A stretch of DNA of 64,000 nt from Alphaproteobacteria bacterium (GTDB lineage Bacteria > Pseudomonadota > Alphaproteobacteria > Reyranellales > Reyranellaceae), in the NCBI GenBank assembly GCA_016870115.1, contig VGCH01000007.1, forward strand, positions 62,001 through 126,000, read 5' to 3'. Below are positions 15,337-29,603 of the stretch, one piece after another. The position numbers and the translations under genes were made by a program. The notes beneath the pieces were generated by a model, which saw nothing but the letters and a program-made list of their open reading frames with translations, did no database searches and was not told the origin of the DNA. Numbering within the stretch: position 1 is the first letter of the stretch; the number at the start of each line of letters is the position of its first letter.

Positions 15337-17823
15337 TCAGCGTTGACGCACGCGCGCCGTGGGTTGGGCGACCAGCGGATCGTCGGGCCAGTAGTGACGT
15401 GGATACCGGCCCTTGAGTTCCGCTTTCACCGCGCGATAGCCGTTCGCCCAAAAGCTCGCGAGATCGCGCGTCACCTGGACGGGACGGCGTGCCGGCGAGA
15501 GCAGGTGCAGCGTGAGGGGCACCGCTCCCCCGGCAATTCGCGGCGTGTCGGTGAGACCGAAGAGCTCCTGCAGGCGCACTGCGAGCACTGGATCTACAGG
15601 GTTTTCGTAGGCGATGGCCACGCGCGAGCCACTCGGCACCTCGATGTGCGTAGGGGCGAACGAGTCCAGCCGCTTCGCCAACTCCCAAGGGACCAACGCC
15701 CGCAACGCGCCGCCGAGGTCGATCCGTGCGAGGTGCGCCCGACGCGAGGCGCCACCCAGCCAGGGCGCGAGCCAGGTCTTGAGAGATGCGGTCAAGGCCG
15801 CGTCCGAGAGATCCGGCCATGTCGCATCGCTGGCGCGCGCGAACGCGACGCGCTGACGCCAGCCCGTGATCGCATCCGTCCAAGGCAGGGCAGGAAGGCC
15901 GAGCTGCCGGACTCCCTCGAGCATGGCTTCTGCCACCGCGTCGCGGTCGGGACTCTCAAGGGCGCGATCGTCCAGGATCATCGCGCCCAGCCGCCGTCGG
16001 CGACGGGCGAGGACCGCCTCATCACGGGTGGACCACTCAACGATGTCTTCCTCGACGATTCGATCGGCCAGGCCATCTTCGATGTCGGCGCGGCTCAGGG
16101 CGGCAGCGAGGTGGATGCGCGAGTCCGTGCCCGCGCCATCGAGATCGGCCACCACGATGAACTCGGCGGCACCGAGCGGGTCGCCCTCGCTGAGGACGGC
16201 GCCGCGACCGCCGCTCAGCAGATAGCGTCCCCACGTTCCGGCGCGCCGGCGGCCGATACGATCCGGATAGGCCAGGGCGAGCGTCGCGCCGGTGCGCGCG
16301 GTGTCGATGGTGGCTCGCCGGTCGTCCCCGCGGGGCATGAGGCGCCGCGCCTGTTCGCGGATGGTCCTGGGAATGCTTTCGCCGCGTCCGCCGTCGACCA
16401 TCTCGACGCGGTGCCGCAGATCCGCGTCGCGTGGTCTTCCCGGAGCCACGCGCAGGAAGTCGCGTTCGCCCAGGATTGCCGTGAGGTACGCCGCAAGGCG
16501 ACCATCGCCTCGCGCCCGGGCGGCGAGCAGCATGTGGGCGAACCGCGGATGAACGCCGGCCTCGACCATCGCCTTGCCGTGCCGCGAGATCGAGCCATCG
16601 GTGTCGAGAGCACCGAGATCCATCAAGAGGGCGCGCGCCGTTGCGAGGGCGGCGGCTGGCGGTTGCGTGAGCCATGGCAGCGCGGTCGCATCCGTCGCCC
16701 CCCAAGCCGCCAGCTCCAGCGCGAGCGGGGCGAGGTCAGCGTCGAGAATCTCGGGCGCGGTGGCGAGCGGTAGCGCGCGGTCCGCCGCTTCGGTCCAAAG
16801 TCTGAAGCAAATCCCGGGCTCCAGGCGACCCGCGCGTCCGCGCCGCTGGCCGGCGGCGGCTTGGCTGACGCGCTGTGTGGTCAGTCGCGTCATGCCGGTT
16901 CGTGGCGAGAAAGACGGCAAGCGCATCAATCCGCTGTCGATCACGACGCGAACGCCCTCGATGGTGAGGCTGGTCTCGGCGATCGAGGTCGCGAGAACGA
17001 CCTTGCGGCAACCCGGCGCCGCCGGGGCGATCGCACGGTCCTGCGCATCACCCGACATGTCACCGTAGAGTGGCGCTACGTCGACATCCCGGGGCAGCGT
17101 TCCGCCATCCAGGAGCGCGGCGGTCCGCCGGATTTCTGCGACACCGGGCAGGAATACGAGAATGCTCCCTCGCTCATCGGCGAGTGCGCGTCGGGTAGCG
17201 GTCGCCGTGGTCTCCTCGATACGACCGACGGGATCCGTGGGTAGGAAGCGGGTCTCGACCGGGAACATGCGACCATCGCTTCGAACGACCGGCGCGCCCC
17301 CCAACCGGTCGGCGACCGGTCCCGGGTCAAGGGTCGCGGACATGGCGATGATCCTCAGGTCCGGTCGCAGCGCCTGCTGCATCTCCCTTACCAAGGCGAA
17401 GGAAAGGTCCGTCTCCAGCCCACGCTCGTGCAATTCGTCGAAGATCACGCAGCCGACGCCCTCCAGCGACGGATCGGCCTGCAGGCGCCGCAGGAAGAGG
17501 CCATCGGTCACGACTTCGATGCGGGTCGCGGGGCCGACGCGCGAGTCCAGCCGAACGCGATAGCCGACGGTCTCGCCGACTGGTTCCTCCAGTGAGGCGG
17601 CCATGCGCCGAGCTGCGGCCCGCGCCGCGAGGCGGCGCGGCTCTTGCATGACGATGCGCCGACCGGCCAGCCAGGGGGCGTCGAGCAAGGCCAGCGGGAT
17701 GCGCGTCGTCTTGCCGGCACCGGGCGGCGCTACCAGAACGCACGCGTTGTACGCGGCGAGCGCTTCCAGGAGCGCCGGCAGCGCCTCATCGACCGGCAGC
17801 GGAGAGGGAGGTGCAGCGACCAT
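15337..17823 (-). CDS. hrpB: ATP-dependent RNA helicase HrpB
   Basis: An 828-residue DEAH/RHA-type helicase. Motifs in order are Walker A APPGAGKTT (about 32-40), the DEAH-box variant DELHERG (about 130), SATLD, the LVFLPG strand, QRRGRAGR (motif VI), the HA2/ratchet region, and a C-terminal HrpB domain ending in the KGRYPRHYWPDDP segment diagnostic of HrpB. It is expected to remodel RNA, though its targets are largely unknown. ATG 17823 is taken; a TTG 24 bases upstream also fits. It is divergent from gltB. The apt gene follows 51 bases downstream on the same strand. Confidence 0.95.
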   Translation of the reverse strand: MVAAPPSPLPVDEALPALLEALAAYNACVLVAPPGAGKTTRIPLALLDAPWLAGRRIVMQEPRRLAARAAARRMAASLEEPVGETVGYRVRLDSRVGPATRIEVVTDGLFLRRLQADPSLEGVGCVIFDELHERGLETDLSFALVREMQQALRPDLRIIAMSATLDPGPVADRLGGAPVVRSDGRMFPVETRFLPTDPVGRIEETTATATRRALADERGSILVFLPGVAEIRRTAALLDGGTLPRDVDVAPLYGDMSGDAQDRAIAPAAPGCRKVVLATSIAETSLTIEGVRVVIDSGLMRLPSFSPRTGMTRLTTQRVSQAAAGQRRGRAGRLEPGICFRLWTEAADRALPLATAPEILDADLAPLALELAAWGATDATALPWLTQPPAAALATARALLMDLGALDTDGSISRHGKAMVEAGVHPRFAHMLLAARARGDGRLAAYLTAILGERDFLRVAPGRPRDADLRHRVEMVDGGRGESIPRTIREQARRLMPRGDDRRATIDTARTGATLALAYPDRIGRRRAGTWGRYLLSGGRGAVLSEGDPLGAAEFIVVADLDGAGTDSRIHLAAALSRADIEDGLADRIVEEDIVEWSTRDEAVLARRRRRLGAMILDDRALESPDRDAVAEAMLEGVRQLGLPALPWTDAITGWRQRVAFARASDATWPDLSDAALTASLKTWLAPWLGGASRRAHLARIDLGGALRALVPWELAKRLDSFAPTHIEVPSGSRVAIAYENPVDPVLAVRLQELFGLTDTPRIAGGAVPLTLHLLSPARRPVQVTRDLASFWANGYRAVKAELKGRYPRHYWPDDPLVAQPTARVRQR

Positions 17824-17949
17824 CGGGGGAGCGGCACCATAGCCCAATCAGGCCGGGCGGCCCGGGCTGGAAATCCCCGGCAAAGCCGTTAGAACGGTCG
17901 GTCGGGGGCGGCGTCCGGATGGGGCGCGGCCTCCGACCCCGGAAGGACG

Positions 17950-22602
<4,653 letters not shown>

Positions 22603-22637
22603 CGGCGCCGCGCGCCGCAAGACGGAGTTCAGGTACG

Positions 22638-24086
22638 ATGGGTCTCCCCACCGGATTTCTCGAGATCGAACGCAAGGACCGGCCTTACCAGAAGGTCGCC
22701 GAGCGGGTGAAGACATGGCGGGAGTTCGTGCTGCCGCTTCCGGCCGAGGAGCTGCGCGGGCAGGGCGCGCGCTGCATGGATTGCGGCATTCCGTTCTGTC
22801 ACAACGGCTGTCCGGTCAACAATCTGATCCCGGACTGGAACGAGCTGGTTCGCCGCGATCGCTGGCGCGACGCGCTCGAGTCGCTGCATTCGACCAACAA
22901 CTTTCCGGAGTTTACGGGTCGCATCTGCCCCGCGCCCTGCGAAGCGGCCTGCACGCTCAACATCGACGACAACCCCGTCACCATCAAGTCGGTCGAGTGC
23001 GCGATCGTCGATCGCGGGTGGGACGAAGGCTGGATCGCGCCGCAGCTTGCGGCGCGCAAGACCGGCAAGCGCGTGGCGGTCGTCGGTTCTGGACCGGCCG
23101 GCCTTGCCTGCGCGCAACAGCTCGCACGTGCGGGCCATGCGGTGACGCTGTTCGAGAAGGCAGACCGGGTGGGCGGGTTGCTGCGCTATGGCATCCCCGA
23201 CTTCAAGATGGAGAAGCGCCTGATCGACCGGCGCATGCACCAGATGGAAGCCGAGGGCGTCGAGTTCCGAACCGGAGTCGAGGTCGGCACGACTTTGGCC
23301 GTGAAGAGTCTGCTCGAAGGCTACGATGCCGTGGCGCTGACGGGCGGCGCCGAGGCGCCCCGCGATCTTGCGGTGCCGGGCCGTGAGTTGCCGGGCACGC
23401 ATTTCGCGATGGATTTCCTCACCCAGCAGAACAAGCGCGTGGCCAACGACGACGAGGCCCGGGCGGCGCCGCGCGGTACGATCACCGCGAAGGGCAAGCA
23501 TGTGATCGTGATCGGCGGCGGCGACACGGGTTCGGATTGCATCGGCACGTCCAATCGGCAGGGCGCCGCCTCCGTGGTGAATCTGGAGCTCATGCCCCGG
23601 CCGCCGGAGCGCGAGGACAAGGCGCTGAGCTGGCCCCTGTGGCCGCTCAAGTATCGCGGCTCGTCCTCGCACGATGAAGGTTGCGAACGCGACTTCGCCG
23701 TCGCCACCAAGCGCATCCTCGGCAAGGACCGCGTCGAGGCCATCGAGTGCGTCCGGCTTGAACAGGTCACCGGCGCCGATGGCCGGCCGACGTTGCGCGA
23801 GATCGAGGGCAGCGCCTTCACTCTGAAGGCCGATCTGGTGCTGCTGGCCATGGGCTTTGTCGGCCCCCGAAAGGCGGGGCTGGTGGAGCAGTCGGGCGTG
23901 TCGCTCGATGCGCGCGGCAACGTGGCCGCCAACGAGCGCGACTACGCGACATCGATCCCCAAGCTTTTTGCGGCCGGCGACATGCGTCGCGGCCAGTCGC
24001 TCGTGGTCTGGGCGATCCGCGAGGGGCGGCAATGCGCGCGGGCGATCGACGAGGCGCTCATGGGCGCCTCCACCCTGCCGCGCTGA
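22638..24086 (+). CDS. gltD: Glutamate synthase small subunit
   Basis: Supplies electrons from NADPH through FAD and iron-sulfur clusters to GltB. The 482-residue protein begins with the [12 protein letters not shown] signature. It carries the N-terminal cysteine clusters [14 protein letters not shown] and CPAPCEAAC that hold two [4Fe-4S] centres. It then shows an FAD loop [12 protein letters not shown] and an NADPH loop [11 protein letters not shown], followed by the [13 protein letters not shown]-terminal signature. It directly follows gltB, and the dehydroquinase-like gene starts only 10 bases after it, giving a three-gene unit. Confidence 0.98.
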   Translation: MGLPTGFLEIERKDRPYQKVAERVKTWREFVLPLPAEELRGQGARCMDCGIPFCHNGCPVNNLIPDWNELVRRDRWRDALESLHSTNNFPEFTGRICPAPCEAACTLNIDDNPVTIKSVECAIVDRGWDEGWIAPQLAARKTGKRVAVVGSGPAGLACAQQLARAGHAVTLFEKADRVGGLLRYGIPDFKMEKRLIDRRMHQMEAEGVEFRTGVEVGTTLAVKSLLEGYDAVALTGGAEAPRDLAVPGRELPGTHFAMDFLTQQNKRVANDDEARAAPRGTITAKGKHVIVIGGGDTGSDCIGTSNRQGAASVVNLELMPRPPEREDKALSWPLWPLKYRGSSSHDEGCERDFAVATKRILGKDRVEAIECVRLEQVTGADGRPTLREIEGSAFTLKADLVLLAMGFVGPRKAGLVEQSGVSLDARGNVAANERDYATSIPKLFAAGDMRRGQSLVVWAIREGRQCARAIDEALMGASTLPR

Positions 24087-24096
24087 GGGCAGCGCG

Positions 24097-24552
24097 GTGG
24101 CGAAAGCGCGCGTCCGCAAGCCGCGGCTGCTGCTGATCCAGGGGGCCAATATGGAGCATCTGGGCCATCGCCAGCCCGAGCTCTACGGCACCACCACCGC
24201 TCGCGAGTTGGACGCGCTGCTGCTGGCCGAAGCCGCACGGCGGGCGATCGATCTTGAGATTCTCTACACCAACGTCGAAGGCGAAGCGGTTTCGGCGATC
24301 TATCGTGCGGTTCGCGCCGGACTGGATGGATTGCTGTTCAATCCAGCCGGCTTCCTGCATTCAGGCTTCGCCTTGCGCGATTGTCTGCGGTCCATCGACG
24401 TCCCGGCGATCGAGATCCACATGACGAACATCGAACGGCGCGGCTACGGCTCGGTGACGGCCGAGGCGGCCGTCGGTTCGATCGCTGGCTTCGGGATCGA
24501 CAGCTACCTATTGGCGCTGGAGGCGATGCTCGCCCGGCTCAATCGGGCGTGA
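24097..24552 (+). CDS. Type II dehydroquinase-like protein, divergent
   Basis: A 151-residue flavodoxin-like-fold protein related to AroQ (3-dehydroquinate dehydratase II). Conserved features are GANMEHLGHRQPELYG (family GPNLNxLGxREPxxYG, with the lid Arg and catalytic Tyr kept), NPAGFLHSGFALRD (catalytic His) and the IHMTN loop (family HLSN). The following loop reads ERRGYGS instead of HAREFRxxS, so one substrate-anchoring Arg appears displaced. It could be a shikimate-pathway enzyme or a paralogue with another substrate. The GTG at 24097 follows GAGGG. Tight linkage to gltD suggests shared transcription. It overlaps the convergent DUF1194 gene. Confidence 0.8.
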   Translation: MAKARVRKPRLLLIQGANMEHLGHRQPELYGTTTARELDALLLAEAARRAIDLEILYTNVEGEAVSAIYRAVRAGLDGLLFNPAGFLHSGFALRDCLRSIDVPAIEIHMTNIERRGYGSVTAEAAVGSIAGFGIDSYLLALEAMLARLNRA

Positions 24553-25423
24553 CGCCGAAGCGTCGCTGCCAGAACTCGCGGCTGCGCCGCTCGCCGACGT
24601 CGCAGCCGAGCGCGTACTCGGGCCGGACATAGCGCGTGTAATCGTCACTCGCGGCGCTGCGGCGCGATGGGCGGGACTGGGCCAGCTGCGCGCCAGCGCG
24701 GGGCACGCCAAGCTCGTTCCGGTCGAAATCCTCGGCGACTTCCTGCAGCAGCTTCTTGCGGACCGCCCGGGGGAAATCCTCGAAGTTGCGCGCCACCTCG
24801 ACAAAGGAGCGAGGCCCGCCCACGACGCAGTGCAGATAGTAGACGTTGAGGTCGGCCTCAGTGGGAAAGCCGAACGGGTTCGGCCGATCATTCATGATCG
24901 GCAGGCCGTTGATCACGATCTTCCGTTCCAACGCCTCGTGGCGCGCGATCGTCACCAGCCCGCCGTCGTTGTTCGAGCCGTCGCCCGAGATGTCGAGAAC
25001 GAGCCGGCTGGCATCCCAAGGCAGGCGGCCGAACAACGGCACTGCATAGCGGATCGCACCCGAAATCGAGGTGCGGCGAGCGATCGAGATCGGTGCCTTC
25101 TCCAGGCGATCGGCGAAAGCCTGGATGGCGGCCTCACTGTCGAGCAGGGTCCAGTCGATCAGGAGCTTCTGCAGCCAGGAGTCCGACCACTCATAGTAGG
25201 CGACGGCGATGCGGCCATGATTGCCGCCAAGGATGGCGCGGCGGATCTCGGGGTCGCGGAAGGCCTCGACGTAGCCCGAGCGCTGCATCTGCGCCTCGTC
25301 GCGGTCGATGCTGCCTGAGATGTCGATGCCGAGCGCCAGCGCGACGTCGATCTCGAGGCGATCCTGGGCGCCCGCCGGGAAGGCGAGAAACAGGGCGGCG
25401 ATCAGGCTTGCAAACCAACGCAT
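24539..25423 (-). CDS. Periplasmic DUF1194 (VWA-like) protein
   Basis: A 294-residue exported protein. A signal peptide (about residues 1-19, cleavage after AGA) precedes a von Willebrand A-like DUF1194 domain with the metal-site motif DISGSID (about 33-39) and the strand LVLDISGDGSNNDGG (about 143-157). DUF1194 proteins are frequent in Alphaproteobacteria and have no established role; VWA folds usually bind other proteins through a divalent metal. Its 3' end overlaps the dehydroquinase-like gene by 14 bases. The start faces the acyl-CoA dehydrogenase gene across 122 bases. Confidence 0.85.
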   Translation of the reverse strand: MRWFASLIAALFLAFPAGAQDRLEIDVALALGIDISGSIDRDEAQMQRSGYVEAFRDPEIRRAILGGNHGRIAVAYYEWSDSWLQKLLIDWTLLDSEAAIQAFADRLEKAPISIARRTSISGAIRYAVPLFGRLPWDASRLVLDISGDGSNNDGGLVTIARHEALERKIVINGLPIMNDRPNPFGFPTEADLNVYYLHCVVGGPRSFVEVARNFEDFPRAVRKKLLQEVAEDFDRNELGVPRAGAQLAQSRPSRRSAASDDYTRYVRPEYALGCDVGERRSREFWQRRFGVTPD

Positions 25424-25545
25424 GGCCGGCCTCGTCGGCTGGATGAGGGGGAAGCATACCGCCCTTCGGAAGCCCGTGTCAGCTGCGCACTGGACGCTGA
25501 CCGGCCTCCGCCCTTAGCCTCGGTTGACAAGTTCCGGAGTTGCCC

Positions 25546-26754
25546 ATGGATCTGGCCCTCAGCCCCGAAGACATCGCCTTTCGTGACGAGGTGCGAAGCT
25601 TCATCGCGCAGAACCTCACCGACGATCTGCGCGAGGCCGGTCGCAAGACTGGCGGCGTTTTCACGGACTTCGACGCGGGAATGCGCTGGCACCGGGCGCT
25701 CGCGCGACGCGGCTGGTCCGCGACGACGTGGCCGCGCGAACATGGCGGCACCGGCTGGAGCGCCATGCAGCGCTACCTCTATGCCCGCGAGATGACCGCC
25801 GCCGACGCGCCCCGGCTGTTCAACATGAGCGTTCGGATGGTCGGTCCCGTCGTGATGAAGTACGGCACCGCCGAGCAGAAGGCGAAGTACCTACCCGGAA
25901 TTGTCTCGGGCGACATCGTGTTCTGCCAAGGCTACTCCGAGCCCGGTTCGGGCTCCGATCTCGCGAGTCTCAAGACGCGCGCCGTGTCCGACGGTGACGA
26001 CTATGTCATCAACGGCACCAAGATCTGGACCACCAATGCCCATCAGGCGAACCGGATGTTCTGCCTGGTGCGGACCTCCACCGAAGGCAAGCCGCAGGAC
26101 GGCATCAGCTTCGTGTTGATCGACAGCATGGACACGCCCGGACTGACCGTGAAGCCGATCCTGACGCTGGCCGGCGACCATGAGGTGAACCAGGTCTTCT
26201 TCGACAACGTGCGGGTGCCCAAGGCCAATCGCATCGGCCCCGAGAATGGCGGCTGGACGGTCGCCAAGTACCTGCTCGAGTTCGAGCGGGGCGGTGATGC
26301 CTACACGCCCAACCTGTACGCGCGTCTCGACGACGTTCGACGCATCGCTCGCGACGAGGCGGCGGATGGCAGCGGGCGACTGGTCAATGAACCTGACTTC
26401 GCCCGCCGTCTCGCCGAAGTTGAGATCGACATACAGGCGCTGGAGATGATCGAGCTCAGGGTGCTCTCCGACCTCAATCGTGGCCGCAATCCGGGCGCGG
26501 CGTCGTCGTCAATGAAGATACGGGGCAGCGAGACGCTGCAGAAGATCGACCATCTCGGTGTCGAGGCGCTGGCCTGGTACGCGTCGCCATTCGAGCCCGA
26601 GGCCCGCCAGCTCGGCCACAATGAGCCGACCGTGGTACCGGAGGCAGGCATCACCGCGATGCCGCTCTATCTGAACAACCGCGCGTCCAGCATTTATGCG
26701 GGATCGAACGAGATCCAGCGCAACATCGTGGCCAAAGCGGTCCTCGGCCTGTGA
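25546..26754 (+). CDS. Acyl-CoA dehydrogenase family protein
   Basis: A 402-residue flavoprotein that introduces a 2,3 double bond into an acyl-CoA and passes electrons to ETF. Visible are the N-terminal helical domain (PEDIAFRDEVRSF), the ACAD signature CQGYSEPGSGSDLASL (about 125-140) with WTTNAHQA, the beta-domain IRLNxxG-type segment, and the C-terminal YAGSNEIQRNIVAKAVLGL. The sequence resembles the FadE-like branch found near steroid or terpenoid genes, and its substrate is open. ATG 25546 follows CGGAG. The downstream GST gene starts inside its stop codon (GTGA), giving translational coupling. Confidence 0.92.
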   Translation: MDLALSPEDIAFRDEVRSFIAQNLTDDLREAGRKTGGVFTDFDAGMRWHRALARRGWSATTWPREHGGTGWSAMQRYLYAREMTAADAPRLFNMSVRMVGPVVMKYGTAEQKAKYLPGIVSGDIVFCQGYSEPGSGSDLASLKTRAVSDGDDYVINGTKIWTTNAHQANRMFCLVRTSTEGKPQDGISFVLIDSMDTPGLTVKPILTLAGDHEVNQVFFDNVRVPKANRIGPENGGWTVAKYLLEFERGGDAYTPNLYARLDDVRRIARDEAADGSGRLVNEPDFARRLAEVEIDIQALEMIELRVLSDLNRGRNPGAASSSMKIRGSETLQKIDHLGVEALAWYASPFEPEARQLGHNEPTVVPEAGITAMPLYLNNRASSIYAGSNEIQRNIVAKAVLGL

Positions 26755-27749
26755 CCTACATTCTGCACGGCTTCGACCCGTCGCCTTACTCGGTCAAGAT
26801 GCGGGCGATCATGCGCTATCGGCGCCTGCCGTTCATCTGGCACGCGCAGGGTCTGCCGCGCGATGTGGCCGTTGCGGCCGGCCTGCCGCCGGTGATTCCG
26901 ATTCTGGAGTTTCCGGACGGTCGCAAGCTGAACGATTCGACACCGCTCGCAGCAATCCTGGAACGCGAGCATCCCGGCCAGCGCTCGATCGTGCCGGACG
27001 ATCCCGTCCAGGCCTGGCTCTCCGCGCTGATCGAGGATTTCGGTGACGAGTGGGTCACCAAGATGATGTTTCACTATCGGTGGTACTACGCCGCCGATCG
27101 CGAGTTTGCCCAGATCTGGGTCACAGCATCGCGCAATCCTTGCCTGCCCGCGGCGGATCGGCGCGCGATGATGCAGTCGTTCAACGACCGGCAGGTGGGC
27201 CGCATGGCCTTGGTCGGCTGCACCGAGGCCAATCGGCCGACCATCGAGGAGAGCTACCGGTTCCTGCTGGACACGCTCGAAACCCATGTGCGGCAGTTTC
27301 CGTTCCTGTTCGGGACGCGGCCGAGCCTGGGCGACTTCGGCCTGTATGGGCAGTTGCAGATTCTGTCCGTCGATCCGACGCCTGCCAGCGAGATGCGGGC
27401 TCGGGCGCCGGACGTCTTTTGCTGGCTGATCAGGCTCGATGACGCATCCGGCGTCGTTGGCACCTGGGCGCCAGCCGAGACGCCGCTGCCCGCCACGATC
27501 AGCCGTCTCCTGTCGCATGTCGGGCAGACCTACCTGCCGTTTCTGGCTGCCAATGCGCGGGCCCTCCAGGAGGGTACCGATTCCGTTGAGGTCGAGATTC
27601 TCGGGCGCCGCTGGACGCAGGCACCGTTCCGCTACCAGGCCAAGTGCTACGACGCGTTGCGCAAGTCGCTGGCGGCGTTGCCGAAGCCTGCACGCGCCCG
27701 GTTGGACCCGATCCTCGAGCAAGCGGACTGCCTGCGCTACCTCGTGTGA
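26751..27749 (+). CDS. Glutathione S-transferase-like protein
   Basis: A 332-residue protein with an N-terminal thioredoxin-like GST domain (DPSPYSVKMRAIMRYRRLPF, then VIPILEFPDGRKLNDST with the cis-Pro and glutathione gamma-Glu site) and a helical C-terminal domain. It is about 100 residues longer than classic GSTs, with the extra length at the C-terminus. It probably conjugates or reduces an electrophile with glutathione. It is coupled to the acyl-CoA dehydrogenase by a GTGA overlap. It is convergent with the alpha/beta hydrolase genes with a two-base gap. The substrate is not readable. Confidence 0.8.
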   Translation: MTYILHGFDPSPYSVKMRAIMRYRRLPFIWHAQGLPRDVAVAAGLPPVIPILEFPDGRKLNDSTPLAAILEREHPGQRSIVPDDPVQAWLSALIEDFGDEWVTKMMFHYRWYYAADREFAQIWVTASRNPCLPAADRRAMMQSFNDRQVGRMALVGCTEANRPTIEESYRFLLDTLETHVRQFPFLFGTRPSLGDFGLYGQLQILSVDPTPASEMRARAPDVFCWLIRLDDASGVVGTWAPAETPLPATISRLLSHVGQTYLPFLAANARALQEGTDSVEVEILGRRWTQAPFRYQAKCYDALRKSLAALPKPARARLDPILEQADCLRYLV

Positions 27750-27751
27750 CC

Positions 27752-28624
27752 CTAGTCTCGGAGGGCGGCGATGATCGCCTCCAGAGCGCGCGGCTCGCTC
27801 ACCAATCCCTGGTGCCCGAGATCGGTCAGCACCCGGATGGCTGCCGCCGGCGCATGCCGTCGAAACGCGTCCGCCATCGCTTCTGTATTGAACACCCGGT
27901 CGTCGGTTCCAAGGATCACCGTGGCGCGGCGATCCAGCTTGCCCAACGCCACGGGCCATTTGTCGATCGGTCGCTGGTTGGAAATCAGGCGCCAGGTTTG
28001 ACCCTGCCAACGCAGGGGGAGCAGTCCCAGCCGGTCGATGGCGTCAGCCGCCGAAGCCACAGTGCCGTCGACCCGTAGCCAACCGGTGGGAGACTGAGCC
28101 CACAGCGTGGGATCGGCACCGAGATTGGGCGCGAGCAGCACGAAGCGCGTGAAGGAAGCTGAGTGCGGGCCGGTCGCGGTCCGCAGGGCGAGGCCGCCAC
28201 CCGCCGAGAATCCGACCAGGCCCGTCGCCTTGGCGCCGTGCGTCGCCGCGAGCCAAACCATCAGGTCGGAGAGGTCGTCGTCGAGCTGCCCGGGCCGATC
28301 GAGTGTGCCTTCGTGACGCCCGCTATGCCTGTGACCGCGTAGATCCGGCGCCCACGCCTCGATGCCCGCCGCGGAGAGCGCCGCGCGCAGCGGCAGCATC
28401 TCGCGCGAGTCGGCGTTGCCGCCATGCAGGAGCAATGCGCGCAGCGGACCGGGCTGGGCAGAACCGCGGACGAACAACCGCGCGCCATCCCGTGCAGTGA
28501 TGATCGTAGCGGCACCCTCGACGGCGAGGTCGGGCGCCGGGATGGCGCGCGGCCGGGGCCAACCCATCACGGCGGCGGCGACGGCACCGGCCAGGATCGC
28601 CGCGACCGCGAGCCGGCGCTTCAC
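27752..28624 (-). CDS. Membrane-anchored alpha/beta hydrolase
   Basis: A 290-residue protein with an N-terminal membrane anchor (RRLAVAAILAGAVAAAVMGW) followed by an alpha/beta hydrolase domain. Features are LLLHGGNADS (oxyanion region), PDLRGHRHSG, nucleophile elbow GFSAGG, an acid in GTDDRVF, and His in DLGHQG. The GTG at 28624 is chosen because it forms a GTGA overlap with the upstream hydrolase's stop; a TTG seven codons earlier is also possible. It is clearly a paralogue of that upstream gene, so a tandem duplication is likely. It probably faces the periplasm as an esterase or lipase-like enzyme of unknown substrate. Confidence 0.82.
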   Translation of the reverse strand: MKRRLAVAAILAGAVAAAVMGWPRPRAIPAPDLAVEGAATIITARDGARLFVRGSAQPGPLRALLLHGGNADSREMLPLRAALSAAGIEAWAPDLRGHRHSGRHEGTLDRPGQLDDDLSDLMVWLAATHGAKATGLVGFSAGGGLALRTATGPHSASFTRFVLLAPNLGADPTLWAQSPTGWLRVDGTVASAADAIDRLGLLPLRWQGQTWRLISNQRPIDKWPVALGKLDRRATVILGTDDRVFNTEAMADAFRRHAPAAAIRVLTDLGHQGLVSEPRALEAIIAALRD

Positions 28625-29538
28625 TCGCGCGTGCCCTGCTGCCAAACCATCGAGATGAGAAAGGTGGCGCGGGGATCGGCGATAAGATCCATATGGCCGT
28701 GCGTCGGCTGGATCGATGCCGCGATCTGCTTGCTGAGCGGCAGCAGCGTCGGCGCGAACTGCGCCGAATCGAAGAGCTCGTCGCGACCGCCCGCCAGCAC
28801 GATCGTCTTCTGTTCGATGCGCCCCAGCCGCTGGCGCCAGTCCTGTCCGATCTGCATCGACGCCAGCAGCCGGTACGAATAGGCCGTCGTCCGTTCCTCA
28901 CCCCCGCGGCCGTCGGTGGCAAAGCGGACGACCGGCAGCGACTGGAACCACGCAAGTCCGAAGCGCTCGAGGGTCGACAGCACGATCATGCGACCCACTG
29001 CGACACCAGCCCAGCCGCCGGCTTTGGGGCGAACCGTCGGCGAATCGTGGGCGACATAGGGTGCCAGCGCGAGGTAGCGATCGAACAACGTGGCGTCGGG
29101 GCCGCTCGCCACGCGCAGCACGAACCCGCCGCCGGATGAGAAGCCCATCAGCGTGCGATGGATTTTCGGATCGCCAAGGCCCGTCGCTTTCAGGAGGTCG
29201 TGAAGATCCTCATCGAGCTGGCCGATATGGCCGACATCGCCGCGAACCGCGCCGCTGCCGCCATGGCCGCGCAGATCGACGGCCCAGACCGACGCCCCCG
29301 CCGTCTGCAGCGCCTGCGCCAGCTTGTGCATCGAGTAGCTCGATCCCGATGAGCCGTGGACCAGCACCACCGCGCGATCAGGCCGCGCGGGATAGTGCCG
29401 GAAGGTGAGGGGTGCACCGTCGCGCGCCGTGATCGTCCGGCGGGGTGGTACCTCGGAGTGGTCCCATCGCTCTATTCCCGGGATGCCATCACCGGCGGCG
29501 AGACGCGGCAGCTCTGGCGGCGTGTTGAAGGTGAGCAC
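28621..29538 (-). CDS. Alpha/beta hydrolase, paralogue of its neighbour, anchor interrupted by TGA
   Basis: A 305-residue alpha/beta hydrolase domain: VVLVHGSSGSS, VDLRGHGGSG, nucleophile elbow GFSSGG, acid in GGRDELF, His in THGHMD. The annotated start is a GTG at 29538. Upstream in the same frame lies an ATG at 29607 that forms an ATGA overlap with the preceding molybdopterin gene. From there the sequence reads MNARRL, a TGA stop (29589-29587), then ISIAAVPIVLVGAVAGV running straight into this frame. The intact ancestor evidently had a membrane anchor like its paralogue. As written, only an unanchored protein could be made from GTG 29538, or the sequence has an error. Confidence 0.8.
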   Translation of the reverse strand: MLTFNTPPELPRLAAGDGIPGIERWDHSEVPPRRTITARDGAPLTFRHYPARPDRAVVLVHGSSGSSYSMHKLAQALQTAGASVWAVDLRGHGGSGAVRGDVGHIGQLDEDLHDLLKATGLGDPKIHRTLMGFSSGGGFVLRVASGPDATLFDRYLALAPYVAHDSPTVRPKAGGWAGVAVGRMIVLSTLERFGLAWFQSLPVVRFATDGRGGEERTTAYSYRLLASMQIGQDWRQRLGRIEQKTIVLAGGRDELFDSAQFAPTLLPLSKQIAASIQPTHGHMDLIADPRATFLISMVWQQGTRE

Positions 29539-29603
29539 ACCGGCGACCGCGCCGACGAGGACGATCGGGACGGCCGCGATTGAGATTCAGAGTCGCCGCG
29601 CGT

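Noticed and set aside
17852-17865. CCGGG/CCCGG inverted repeat upstream of gltB as an operator
   Set aside because: Short, made only of G and C, and expected by chance at this base composition.
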